A DNA stretch of 10,125 nucleotides from CALCEB01 sp035531475 (GCA_035531475.1 DATKST010000140.1:1-10125); one strand, 5' to 3'; positions 1-6,985 are shown, numbered from the stretch's first letter. Numbers and translations are program-made. Notes: generated from the sequence alone by a model not told the origin.

Positions 1-56
1 CAGTTGGCGCAAAATTCGCCCAGGATGCGCCGCCTCTCCTGCCCGCTCGCCAACTG
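1..56. repeat. Inverted repeat at the window edge
   Basis: CAGTTGGCG at 1-9 is the exact reverse complement of CGCCAACTG at 48-56, leaving a 38-nt loop. The left arm touches the window edge, so the repeat may continue outside. It could be the end of a hairpin element or chance. Short reading frames run in from the left edge and stop within the first ~135 bases, but none can be recognised as the end of a gene. Confidence 0.3.
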
Positions 57-110
57 GTACCGAGGATGAATTCTTTTCCAATATTCTCTTCTCGAAGATC
101 GACTCATAAC

Positions 111-135
111 GTTACCCGTATCCATAGTGGGTAAC
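111..135. repeat. GTTACCC/GGGTAAC inverted repeat upstream of pcm
   Basis: GTTACCC (111-117) and GGGTAAC (129-135) form a perfect 7-bp inverted repeat with an 11-nt spacer, followed by ATTTTAG. It could be a weak terminator for a gene to the left, or an operator ahead of pcm. The T-run is short, so the terminator reading is not strong. Confidence 0.3.
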
Positions 136-260
136 ATTTTAGCTTGCGCGATACGTGTGGTGGAACTTTTATTCCACATGCGGCTATACTGAAGGCAAGT
201 CCAGGCGCTGGTAACAATAGAGCTGGCTGGACAATCAATTCTTCCAGAAATGAGTTGGGC

Positions 261-932
261 TTGAACGAAGTCACAAGTTTTGAAGAAGAACGCCGTGTCA
301 TGGTGGAGACGCAACTGCGGCGGCGGGGGATTCGCGATTTCCGCGTCCTCCAAGCCATGCTCACCATTCCAAGGCACGAGTTTGTCCCACCTGATGCCAT
401 CCATCTTGCTTACGAGGACCGTCCCGTTTCCATCGGTTCTTCTCAAACCATTTCCCAGCCTTACATGGTTGCGGCGATGACCGAGGCCGTTCAGGTCCGT
501 CCTGGCGATCGTGTGCTTGAGATCGGGACAGGAACAGGATACCAAGCGGTGGTCCTGGACTGGTTGGGCGCCAAGGTATTCACCATGGAAAGAGACTTTG
601 AGCTGGTTCAGGCGGCGCACGAAAGGCTGAAGCGCTTGGGGTACACCAACATCGAAGTGGTCTGGGGTGATGGAACCGAGGGCCACCCCTCAGAAGCGCC
701 GTACGATATAATTCTGGTGACGGCCGCCGCGCCCCAAGTTCCGCCCCCGCTGATTGACCAGCTTGCCCCCGGAGGCAGGATGGCCATCCCTACCGGGAAG
801 CTCTCCCAACAGGACTTAAGGCTGATTGTGAAATCAGGCGACCGCCTGGATACACACGTCCTGGATGCTTGCCAGTTTGTTCCACTGCGCGGCAGGTATG
901 GATGGCCCGAACAAAAGCAATGGCTTCATTAG
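261..932 (+). CDS. pcm: Protein-L-isoaspartate O-methyltransferase
   Basis: This cytoplasmic repair enzyme transfers a methyl group from S-adenosylmethionine to L-isoaspartyl residues in aged proteins, which starts their conversion back to aspartate. The frame shows the hallmark PCMT block IGSSQTISQP (about residues 58-67, counted from the TTG at 261), then the SAM-binding glycine-rich motif VLEIGTGTGYQ (about 85-95), and later YDIILVTAAAP and LAPGGRMAIP. The frame is open from a TTG at 144, but the first ~39 residues look unlike the family. A start at TTG 261 gives 223 residues, close to the usual 205-225, and begins with the typical FEEER..MVE.QL..RGI segment. No strong Shine-Dalgarno marks either TTG. 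ATG 300 is an alternative that would cut into the N-terminal helix. The gene stands alone, with 190 bp to the next gene. Function is confident; the start is not. Confidence 0.93.
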   Translation: MNEVTSFEEERRVMVETQLRRRGIRDFRVLQAMLTIPRHEFVPPDAIHLAYEDRPVSIGSSQTISQPYMVAAMTEAVQVRPGDRVLEIGTGTGYQAVVLDWLGAKVFTMERDFELVQAAHERLKRLGYTNIEVVWGDGTEGHPSEAPYDIILVTAAAPQVPPPLIDQLAPGGRMAIPTGKLSQQDLRLIVKSGDRLDTHVLDACQFVPLRGRYGWPEQKQWLH

Positions 933-960
933 ACGATTGATCTCCAGTATCTTGTCCTTA

Positions 961-988
961 TAGTGGCCGGCTTTTGCCGGGCACGAGG
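961..988. repeat. Dispersed GGCCGGC-loop-GCCGGG hairpin repeat, copy 1
   Basis: The sequence contains the hairpin CCGGC (967-971), TTTT loop, GCCGG (976-980). It closely matches a second copy at 7034-7063 after ilvC: both read TAG.GGCCGGCTTT.GCCGGGCA. Two similar copies about 6 kb apart, both between genes, indicate a dispersed repeat family of the REP type. A possible promoter (TTGATC at 937, TATAGT at 959, 16-nt spacer) overlaps its left edge and could serve the glycosyltransferase downstream, but this is weak. Confidence 0.6.
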
Positions 989-1122
989 TTTTTCGCAAGT
1001 CACGAGTCTCACTTGGCCGGACGCCGCCCCAATCACTCCAGTCGAGGCTTTCCGGTGAAAATACCAGTATCAAGGAGTCATAAAGGCTTGCCAACATTTG
1101 CCGGCCGTCTTAGTCTTACGGG

Positions 1123-1857
1123 GTGAACGGTCCCTGGCTGAGCGTGGTGATTCCCGCCTACAATGAGGCTGCCCGTATTCCGGGTACGCTTGAAAGAATT
1201 TCCGCCTTTCTTCACTCCCAAGCGATTGATGCCGAAATCATTGTTGTTGACGACGGCTCGACCGACGCAACACCTGAAATCGTGACTCACTTCTCCAAAC
1301 AATGCCCAGGCTTGCGGCTCATTCAGAATGGCCTGAACCGCGGCAAGGGATTCAGCGTGCGTCGCGGGTTCCTTGAAGCTCTAGGAACCTACGTACTGCT
1401 GACCGACGCCGACCTTTCTACGCCCATTGAAGAGATCAACAAACTGTTTCAGGCCCTCCAACCCCAGAGCGCCGTTGCCGCCATCGGTTCCCGCGCTTTG
1501 GACCGCAGTTTGGTCGGGACGCGCCAACCCTTATATCGCGAATCGGCCGGCCGCCTTTTCAACCTGTTGGTTCGGCTTCTTTCCGGCCTTCCCTTCCAAG
1601 ATACTCAATGCGGATTCAAGCTGTTCATGCGGGAAAGCACCCAGCGGGCATTCGAGTTGCAGCGCGTTCCGGGATTTGGTTTTGACCCGGAGGTCCTCTT
1701 CCTGATCCAGCGGCTGGGTGGAAGAACCGTCGAAGTCCCGGTTCGCTGGAATAACAGCCCGGGAACTAAAGTTCGCTTTTTCCCGGATTCCAGCCGGATG
1801 CTTTGGGATTTGATTGCTCTTCGGTTGCGCGCAATTCTTGGGCGGTACAATCCTTGA
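1123..1857 (+). CDS. Family 2 glycosyltransferase, dolichyl/undecaprenyl-phosphate sugar synthase-like
   Basis: This GT-A fold glycosyltransferase probably moves a sugar from a nucleotide donor to a polyprenyl phosphate at the inner face of the membrane, making a lipid-linked donor for surface glycans. Visible motifs are LSVVIPAYNE at the N-terminus (6-15), VVDDGSTD (41-48, nucleotide binding), NRGKGFSVRRG (72-82), the metal-binding DAD in LTDADLSTP (95-97) and DTQCGFKLF (160-168). This order matches the DPG-synthase/ALG5-like branch of GT2. The 244-residue protein has no clear membrane span, so it would act as a soluble or peripheral enzyme. The GTG at 1123 is the only usual start before a TAG at 1111, and the ribosome site is weak. 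Donor and acceptor cannot be told from sequence. No other glycan genes lie beside it. Confidence 0.88.
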   Translation: MNGPWLSVVIPAYNEAARIPGTLERISAFLHSQAIDAEIIVVDDGSTDATPEIVTHFSKQCPGLRLIQNGLNRGKGFSVRRGFLEALGTYVLLTDADLSTPIEEINKLFQALQPQSAVAAIGSRALDRSLVGTRQPLYRESAGRLFNLLVRLLSGLPFQDTQCGFKLFMRESTQRAFELQRVPGFGFDPEVLFLIQRLGGRTVEVPVRWNNSPGTKVRFFPDSSRMLWDLIALRLRAILGRYNP

Positions 1858-2114
1858 AAAACTGACCCAGCCGGGGAGCGAGTTCACCAAATCACCCGTA
1901 TCCAAATCCTAAAAAACAAAGCATCTCCTTTGTATTGAATAAGTAACGGAAACACCGCAAACCCTTCGTTGAAGTTTATCGACACCATAAAAATTCGGAA
2001 TTTTACTTCGTGGTCAAGGTAGCCTAAGCTGTTCAACTTCCGTCGATAGGAGCTTCCAATAAGTGTTCTCTCGGCGCATCAAAGAGTTCTGGAAGGGAAG
2101 GATCGGAGGGCATC
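1858..2114. other. Intergenic region upstream of the ThrB-like gene
   Basis: This gap is more AT-rich than its surroundings, especially 1905-2000, and probably carries the promoter for the downstream gene. No -35/-10 pair with good spacing stands out. An AGGAG at 2048-2052 lies ahead of a GTG (2063) that opens a 67-codon frame running into the next gene in another phase. I do not consider that frame a real gene. Confidence 0.4.
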
Positions 2115-3065
2115 ATGCGAAATCAATCCATCTTGGTTCGGGTTCCGGCAACGGTTGGAAACCTGGGAGGGGCTCACGATCAAGCGGCGTTGGCGTTGGA
2201 CGCTTCGCTGAACCTGAAGGCCACCCTGAAGGCGACCGGTCGCTTGAACATCCGTTACTTTGGTGAAAATGGGGAACGCGTGCCGCGCGACCGGACCAAC
2301 CTGATCGCTCGCGCCTTCGAATCCGCCCTCCATTATCGCGAGCTTGAGTTCACAGGTGTGGATTTTGAGGTGTACAGCACGATCCCGGTCGGTTTCGGAC
2401 TAGGTTCCAGCGCAGCAGCCGTCTGGGCAGGGTTGATTTCTGCCAACTTGGTCTATGACTTGGAGCTGGATGAACAGGCTCTTTTGAACCTTGCAGGAAT
2501 CTTTGAGCAACGCCCCGCCAATCTCCATGCCGCTTGGAAAGGTGGACTGGCGACTTGCGCCAAAGCAGGTTCGGGCTTTGACCGTACCCGCGTCTCGCAG
2601 GAATTCGGTATCATCGCTTTCGTTCCATCCCTTGCTTCGCAAAAGCCCTTTGGGACCCCACTCGCCGATTCTGGAGAGTCGACGGGTTCATACCGGCTTG
2701 CCGCAGCTCTCGCCGGGTATCTATCCCGGCCGGACTCTGGGAAGCCAGCCTTGGTCCAATCGGGGGCTACCGAGGATGCCTCAGCGGTTGCAGAGATTCT
2801 CGAAGCTGCGGGATGTCCAACGCTGGTCTCTTTCCAGTGCGGCGGTGGTGCTGCGGTGGGCTTTCTCACGCGCGGCCTCGCTCCTGATACTTCTCTTTCC
2901 GTTCAGGAAAACATCATTCGCTGCGGCCATGCCCGAAAGGTGTGGAACTTTAAGCCGTCCAACGCAGGTGCGCAGGAATGGAACGATATGGCCATCACCG
3001 CGCCCGCGCCCATTGAGGTTGGACAGGAAAGCGAATTCGTGCGGGCTGCACACGCGACAGCCTGA
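2115..3065 (+). CDS. thrB: GHMP-family kinase, divergent homoserine kinase
   Basis: Homoserine kinase uses ATP to phosphorylate homoserine, the step before threonine synthase, and threonine is the precursor of isoleucine. The protein (316 residues; family about 300) shows the ThrB-like start VRVPATVGNLG (8-18), the GHMP ATP-binding loop GFGLGSSAAA (93-102) and a glycine-rich segment LVSFQCGGGAAVGFL (237-251) in place of the C-terminal GHMP motif. Several usually fixed positions are changed. NLGPGFD reads NLGGAHD (16-22, keeping N and D), and EGHPDN reads EQRPAN (131-136, keeping E and N). ATG 2115 is supported by GGAGGG at 2105-2110. The gene ends 15 bp before the ilvB promoter, and the branched-chain context agrees with a threonine/isoleucine role. 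Another GHMP kinase activity is possible because of the changed substrate-site residues. Confidence 0.75.
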   Translation: MRNQSILVRVPATVGNLGGAHDQAALALDASLNLKATLKATGRLNIRYFGENGERVPRDRTNLIARAFESALHYRELEFTGVDFEVYSTIPVGFGLGSSAAAVWAGLISANLVYDLELDEQALLNLAGIFEQRPANLHAAWKGGLATCAKAGSGFDRTRVSQEFGIIAFVPSLASQKPFGTPLADSGESTGSYRLAAALAGYLSRPDSGKPALVQSGATEDASAVAEILEAAGCPTLVSFQCGGGAAVGFLTRGLAPDTSLSVQENIIRCGHARKVWNFKPSNAGAQEWNDMAITAPAPIEVGQESEFVRAAHATA

Positions 3066-3080
3066 CTTGAAAAAATCATA

Positions 3081-3110
3081 TTGACTTCATTATTTAGCTT
3101 TACGTATAAT
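3081..3110 (+). promoter_or_regulatory. Sigma70-type promoter of ilvB
   Basis: TTGACT (3081-3086) and TATAAT (3105-3110) are separated by 18 nt in an AT-rich stretch just after the ThrB-like stop codon. The -10 box is perfect consensus and the -35 box differs at one base. Transcription would start near 3117, giving a leader of about 40 nt before ilvB. Confidence 0.75.
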
Positions 3111-3114
3111 ATCT

Positions 3115-3128
3115 ACCGACCGGTCGGT
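3115..3128. promoter_or_regulatory. Perfect 14-bp palindrome at the ilvB transcription start, putative operator
   Basis: ACCGACCGGTCGGT is its own reverse complement. It starts 4 bases after the -10 box and covers the expected +1 position, where a bound dimer would block RNA polymerase. The form, a GC-rich palindrome with ACCGAC half sites, resembles operators of TetR-family repressors. No regulator gene is in the window, so the binding protein is unknown. Confidence 0.55.
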
Positions 3129-3159
3129 TAATATCCGGTTCGGGTCAGAAAGGTTGGTT

Positions 3160-4917
3160 ATGGGCAAGCCGGTTTCAGGCTCGGAAATCTTGCTGGAAAG
3201 TTTGAAGAGAGCCAAGGTCGATGTCGTTTTTGGTCTTCCGGGGGGCGCCGTCCTGCCCCTCTATGACGCTCTTTACGGTGCTGGCATCCGGCACTTGCTG
3301 GTGCGCCATGAACAGGCCGCGGCATTTGCGGCGGATGGTTACGCTCGGGCCACCGGCAAGCCGGGGGTATGCCTGGTTACTTCCGGGCCTGGCGCCACGA
3401 ACCTGGTCACCGGCCTCAGTTCGGCCATGATGGATTCCATCCCTATCGTCGCGCTCACCGGGCAGGTGCCAGCGTCCTTGATTGGGAAGGATGGATTCCA
3501 GGAAGCCGACACCGTCGGCATTACCTTGCCTTGCACCAAGCAATCCTTTGCCGTTCGCACCGCGGCGGAATTGCCGGCCGTTATCGATCGCGCCTTCAAA
3601 ACGGCCGTTTCCGGGCGGCCTGGCCCAGTGCTGGTTGACCTGCCGAAGAGCGTGTTGATGGAAATGGCGGAACCGGTTTATCCCGATTCAATGGTATCAG
3701 GCCAGGCACCAGAACAGCCACGCGAGTGGGCAGATCAGGATATTGACCACGCTGCGGAAATGATCGTGGCGAGCCAGCAAGCACTACTCTACGTGGGGGG
3801 TGGTGCCATCTCCGCTGGAGCGTGGCAGGAGGTCCGCGAACTGGCCGAACTCACGCATATTCCGGTTACCACCACTCTGATGGGCTTGGGCGCATTTCCC
3901 TCCCGTCATCCCCTTTCACTCGGCATGTTGGGTATGCACGGGTCCTACGCCACCAACATGGCAGTCTGTGAATGTGACCTTCTGATGGCTGTTGGGGCGC
4001 GCTTTGATGACCGTGTTACGGGGCGGCTGAGCGGTTTCTCCAAGAACTCCAAGAAGATTCAGATTGATGTGGATCCTTCTGAAGTCAACAAGAACGTCCA
4101 TGTGGACTTGGCGTTGGTGGGCGATGCCCGTGACACGCTGCGGGCCTTGATCGAGGCGGTGAGGGAACGGCAAGGGACGCTTGCCGACGGTGCTCGGGGG
4201 TGCTGGATTTCGCGCATTGAAGCCTGGCGTGCGAAGCATCCCCTGGCCTATGACCGGTACGCTCACACCGTGAAACCCGAATTCGTGATTGAGACCGTCT
4301 CCCGCCATTCGGACGAAGACGCCATCATCGCCGTGGACGTGGGACAGCACCAGATGTGGGCTGCGCAGTTCTTTGATTTCTACCAGCCGCGCACTTGGCT
4401 TTCTTCGAGCGGCCTGGGTGCCATGGGTTACGGCTTCCCCGCCGCGATGGGCGCTCAATTGGCATTCCCGGACCGCCAAGTGATTGCCTTCGTGGGCGAC
4501 GGTGGCTTCCAAATGACGCTGAATGACCTGGCCACCATCGCCCAATACCACGTGCCGGTGAAGGTCGTGATCCTCAACAATCATGCGCTTGGCATGGTGC
4601 GCCAATGGCAGGAAATCTTCTTTGAGAAGCGTTACTGCGATATCGACCTGAACTTTGCCCCGGACTTCGCCAAGCTGGCGGAAGCCTATGGTATCCGGGG
4701 GGCACGGGTGGAACATCGTGAGGACGTGGTGGACAGCGTCCGTTCGATGCTGGCCGACCGTGAGCCTTGTGTGATCGACTTCTGGGTGGATCCGGCGGAA
4801 AATGTGTACCCCATCGTTCCGCCCGGCGCTTCCCTTGCTGAGATGATTGTGGAACCACCCCGTCCGGTGATGGAACTTGAAGAGGAAGAAGCGCTGGACG
4901 ATTTGTGGGCTGTTTAG
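3160..4917 (+). CDS. ilvB: Acetolactate synthase large (catalytic) subunit
   Basis: This thiamine-diphosphate enzyme condenses two pyruvates to acetolactate, or pyruvate with 2-ketobutyrate to acetohydroxybutyrate. It is the first shared step of valine, leucine and isoleucine synthesis. The 585-residue protein has the full three-domain layout. The N-terminal ThDP domain carries VFGLPGGAVLPLYDAL and the catalytic glutamate E51 in RHEQAAAFAADGYAR, followed by GPGATN. A central FAD-binding-type domain contains GMLGMHG and GARFDDRVTG. The C-terminal domain carries the ThDP/Mg motif GDGGFQMTLNDLATI (about 446-460). The tail is short and acidic. ATG 3160 follows AGAAAGG with good spacing. A TTG two codons upstream (3154) is less likely. 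Its own promoter and palindromic operator lie just upstream. Unusually, about 400 bp of palindromic repeats separate it from its small-subunit gene. Confidence 0.97.
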   Translation: MGKPVSGSEILLESLKRAKVDVVFGLPGGAVLPLYDALYGAGIRHLLVRHEQAAAFAADGYARATGKPGVCLVTSGPGATNLVTGLSSAMMDSIPIVALTGQVPASLIGKDGFQEADTVGITLPCTKQSFAVRTAAELPAVIDRAFKTAVSGRPGPVLVDLPKSVLMEMAEPVYPDSMVSGQAPEQPREWADQDIDHAAEMIVASQQALLYVGGGAISAGAWQEVRELAELTHIPVTTTLMGLGAFPSRHPLSLGMLGMHGSYATNMAVCECDLLMAVGARFDDRVTGRLSGFSKNSKKIQIDVDPSEVNKNVHVDLALVGDARDTLRALIEAVRERQGTLADGARGCWISRIEAWRAKHPLAYDRYAHTVKPEFVIETVSRHSDEDAIIAVDVGQHQMWAAQFFDFYQPRTWLSSSGLGAMGYGFPAAMGAQLAFPDRQVIAFVGDGGFQMTLNDLATIAQYHVPVKVVILNNHALGMVRQWQEIFFEKRYCDIDLNFAPDFAKLAEAYGIRGARVEHREDVVDSVRSMLADREPCVIDFWVDPAENVYPIVPPGASLAEMIVEPPRPVMELEEEEALDDLWAV

Positions 4918-4976
4918 CCCCGATACTTTCCAGTTAAGGCGAGTTTCATGATCTTAATCTCAGTGGCGTCGCCTGA

Positions 4977-5039
4977 CCCCTCACCCCGGCCCTCTCCCCG
5001 CAAGCGGGGAGAGGGTGCCGCGAAGCGGCGGGTGAGGGG
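4977..5039. repeat. 63-bp palindromic element with a three-way junction fold
   Basis: The outer arms CCCCTCACCC (4977-4986) and GGGTGAGGGG (5030-5039) are perfect complements. They enclose two further perfect hairpins: CCCTCTCCCCGC (4990-5001) with GCGGGGAGAGGG (5004-5015), and GCCGC (5017-5021) with GCGGC (5025-5029). The nucleic acid could therefore fold as a closed three-way junction. The pyrimidine-rich arm resembles intergenic palindromes common in many bacterial genomes. Lying 60 bp after ilvB, it could also slow transcription or protect the mRNA 3' end, but no T-run follows, so it is not a classic terminator. Confidence 0.8.
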
Positions 5040-5123
5040 CTCTGGTTCAACTGTGTGCATTATTCTCGAACGGACCTTAAGTGAACAGCATTGTATTTAG
5101 CCCGGTTAGTTTTGCTCGTGGAC

Positions 5124-5259
5124 CGTCAGGGCATGGCTCCAGCCATGCCGTAAACGAGGCCCCATCGACGGTGGGTTCGGCGGCTTATGCCCTTCGGGGC
5201 TGAAGCACAGGGGCCTCATCACTCATAGCCTCCGGCATGGCTGAAGGGATGCCCTGACG
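5124..5259. repeat. 136-bp nested long-hairpin element
   Basis: Four sets of arms nest in register: CGTCAGGGCAT (5124-5134) with ATGCCCTGACG (5249-5259); AGCCATGCCG (5141-5150) with CGGCATGGCT (5233-5242); GAGGCCCC (5156-5163) with GGGGCCTC (5210-5217); and GCCC-TTCG-GGGC (5189-5200), which has a stable TTCG loop. An alternative local hairpin GCATGGCT/AGCCATGC (5131-5148) competes with the long fold. It has no coding capacity and no visible target-site duplication. It could be a miniature mobile element or REP-type cluster, or act as RNA structure in the ilv transcript. It sits directly before the ilvH-like gene. Confidence 0.75.
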
Positions 5260-5320
5260 CGGCCTCTTGGGAGCACAGATTTCCCGGAAATTTCCGGGGC
5301 AGCAGTGGAGGATAAATCAA

Positions 5321-5803
5321 GTGAAGTGGCTTTTGGCTCTTGAAACCGAAAAGGACTTGATCGTTACCTGCCGGTTAATCAATATCTTCCGGCGAAAGGG
5401 AGCAAGTATCGCCTCACTGTCACTGGCGGCTGGAACGGACTATCATTGCATGATGGCTGTCCTGGAAACGCCGGAGGCGGACGTTGACCACCTATTCCAC
5501 TTCATCCGTCGGATGGATGGGGTTCAACACGTTTCTTACTATCGCCACGAGCCTTCGGCGAACGCCTCCTTCGTTTTCGTCGATGCGGGCGCCCAATCCG
5601 ACTCCATGAGCGCCACCCGCTTTGCGGAGCTTTTTCCGGGCGCCCGTCTCATCTTTGCGAGCAGCGGCAAGTTCCTGTTCGAGGTCCCCGCCACGAACGT
5701 GGCGCACCCGCCGCTGTGGGAGTCGGACAGGCCGGAAGTCCTTCCTTTCGCCTGTATCCGGACCACAAGACCCGTGCCGCAACCCCAACTCGGAGCTGCC
5801 TGA
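5321..5803 (+). CDS. ilvH: ACT-domain protein, divergent acetolactate synthase small (regulatory) subunit
   Basis: The small subunit of acetolactate synthase binds the IlvB subunit, boosts its activity and usually carries the valine feedback site in an N-terminal ACT domain. The first ~75 residues here have the ACT layout of alternating strands and helices, with IFRRKGASIASLSLA matching the helix-strand of IlvH. The remaining ~85 residues could match the IlvH C-terminal domain. GTG 5321 follows GGAGG (5307-5311) and gives 160 residues, the usual IlvH size. The frame is open from a TTG at 5267, but that start has poor support. The family motif N.PGVL.R before the ACT helix is missing, replaced by EKDLIVTCR, so the valine site may be altered. 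The assignment rests on the ACT fold, size and position between ilvB and ilvC. Confidence 0.7.
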   Translation: MKWLLALETEKDLIVTCRLINIFRRKGASIASLSLAAGTDYHCMMAVLETPEADVDHLFHFIRRMDGVQHVSYYRHEPSANASFVFVDAGAQSDSMSATRFAELFPGARLIFASSGKFLFEVPATNVAHPPLWESDRPEVLPFACIRTTRPVPQPQLGAA

Positions 5804-5841
5804 TTTTGCGGTTCAATTTTCGGTAGCGGTACGTTTTCGCG

Positions 5842-5874
5842 GCTGTAGCGGCGGTCTCTGACCGCCGCTACAGC
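5842..5874. repeat. Perfect 15-bp-stem hairpin repeat
   Basis: GCTGTAGCGGCGGTC (5842-5856) and GACCGCCGCTACAGC (5860-5874) are exact reverse complements with a 3-nt TCT loop. This is a REP-like intergenic hairpin. Its GCCGCTAC end recurs at 7144-7150, beside another small hairpin after ilvC. No T-run follows, so it is not an ordinary terminator, though it may stabilise the upstream transcript. Confidence 0.75.
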
Positions 5875-5901
5875 AAACTGACCCACCACCTTAATTTTCA
5901 A

Positions 5902-5940
5902 GGGGGCGAAGCCCTTCGGGTTCAACCCCAATCCTTTTTT
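5902..5940 (+). terminator. Terminator-like hairpin and T-run just before ilvC
   Basis: GGGG (5903-5906) pairs with CCCC (5926-5929), and inside it GAA and CCC pair with GGG and TTC around a short TTC loop. AATCC and then six T (5935-5940) follow. The T-run ends two bases before the ilvC Shine-Dalgarno AAGGAG. This placement would suit partial termination or attenuation between the ilvH-like gene and ilvC. The inner stem has a bulge, so termination strength is uncertain. Confidence 0.45.
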
Positions 5941-5953
5941 GCAAGGAGTACCT

Positions 5954-6985
5954 ATGGCCAAAGTTTATTACGAGTCTGATGCAAACCCCAAGGCGCTGGC
6001 CGGCAAGACCATTGCCGTCATCGGCTACGGCAGCCAGGGTCACGCCCACGCTTTGAACCTGCGCGACAGCGGGCACAAGGTCATCATCGGCCTGCCCGCA
6101 GCAAGCGCTTCACGCGCCAAAGCACAAGCGCAAAAACTGGAGGTGTTCGAGCCTGCGGAAGCGGCCAAGCGCGGTGACGTGATTGTGATTTTAGCGCCGG
6201 ACCATATCCAACCCAAGCTTTACCAGGAATCGATTGCGCCGAACCTTTCTGCCGGCAAGACCTTGCTCTTCGCCCACGGTTTCAGCATTCACTTTAAGTT
6301 TGTGACGCCGCCCCCCACGGTGGACGTGGTGATGATCGCCCCAAAATCGCCGGGACACCGGATGCGCGAACTGTTCCAGGAGGGAGTGGGCGTGCCTGCC
6401 CTGCTCGCCATCGCGCAGGACGCTTCCGGCCATGCGGAGCAGACGGCGCTTGCGTATGCCCTCGGCCTCGGCAGCTTGAAAGCCGGGGTGATCGGAACCA
6501 CCTTCAAGGAAGAGACGGAAACCGACCTCTTCGGCGAGCAGACGGTGCTGTGTGGCGGCGTTTCGGCGCTGGTTACGGCAGGCTTTGAAACTCTGGTCGC
6601 CGCCGGGTACCAGCCGGAGATCGCCTATTTCGAATGTCTGCACGAGCTGAAGCTGATCGTAGACCTCATCTATCAGGGTGGCATCAAGTACATGCGCTAT
6701 TCGGTGAGCGACACAGCGGAATACGGCGACTACACGCGCGGTCCCGCCGTGATTGACGCCCACGTGCGCGAATCGATGAAGAAAATTCTGGCGGACATCC
6801 AGAGCGGCTCATTTGCCCAGGAATGGAAGAAGGAAAATGACGACGGACGCAAAAAGTTCCTGGAGATGCGTGCCAAGGCTTCCGACCACCTAATCGAGAA
6901 GGTGGGCGCGGAACTTCGCAAGATGATGGCCTGGAACCGCCCAGCAGAAGAAGCCACGGCCGCCCAGGCAAAGGCTCGAGCATAA
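5954..6985 (+). CDS. ilvC: Ketol-acid reductoisomerase (class I)
   Basis: IlvC isomerises and reduces acetolactate or acetohydroxybutyrate with NAD(P)H and magnesium, the second common step of branched-chain amino acid synthesis. The 343 residues match class I length. The nucleotide-binding loop GYGSQGHAHALNLRDSG lies at 24-40, FAHGFSIHF holds the conserved active-site histidine, and IAPKSPGH follows. Metal ligands are visible as D191 and E195 in ETDLFGEQ and E227 and E231 in ECLHELKLIVD, followed by SVSDTAEYGDYTRGP. ATG 5954 follows AAGGAG (5943-5948) with ideal spacing. An in-frame start at 5939 would sit ahead of that ribosome site and is rejected. The gene follows the ilvH-like gene by 150 bp carrying two hairpins, one of them terminator-like. 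No anomaly is seen in the protein. Confidence 0.97.
   Translation: MAKVYYESDANPKALAGKTIAVIGYGSQGHAHALNLRDSGHKVIIGLPAASASRAKAQAQKLEVFEPAEAAKRGDVIVILAPDHIQPKLYQESIAPNLSAGKTLLFAHGFSIHFKFVTPPPTVDVVMIAPKSPGHRMRELFQEGVGVPALLAIAQDASGHAEQTALAYALGLGSLKAGVIGTTFKEETETDLFGEQTVLCGGVSALVTAGFETLVAAGYQPEIAYFECLHELKLIVDLIYQGGIKYMRYSVSDTAEYGDYTRGPAVIDAHVRESMKKILADIQSGSFAQEWKKENDDGRKKFLEMRAKASDHLIEKVGAELRKMMAWNRPAEEATAAQAKARA

Noticed and set aside
1..134. Reading frames open at the left edge (ending at about 69, 109 and 134) as the tail of an upstream gene
   Set aside because: All three forward frames are briefly open and none gives recognisable residues. An upstream gene end cannot be assigned.
144..260. N-terminal extension of the pcm frame from TTG 144
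   Set aside because: The ~39 extra residues do not resemble the PCMT family, there is no ribosome site, and the TTG at 261 gives the expected length.
2063..2266. Small GTG-started frame with AGGAG ahead of it, overlapping the ThrB-like start
   Set aside because: Most of it lies inside the ThrB-like gene in another phase and the product is low-complexity. The ThrB-like gene has a better ribosome site of its own.
3916..4716. 266-codon minus-strand frame opposite ilvB
   Set aside because: It is antisense to the best-supported gene in the window, a common by-product of GC-rich codon use, and shows no family motif.
4977..5259. Insertion sequence between ilvB and the ilvH-like gene
   Set aside because: There is no transposase frame and no target-site duplication visible. 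Only palindromic non-coding elements are present.
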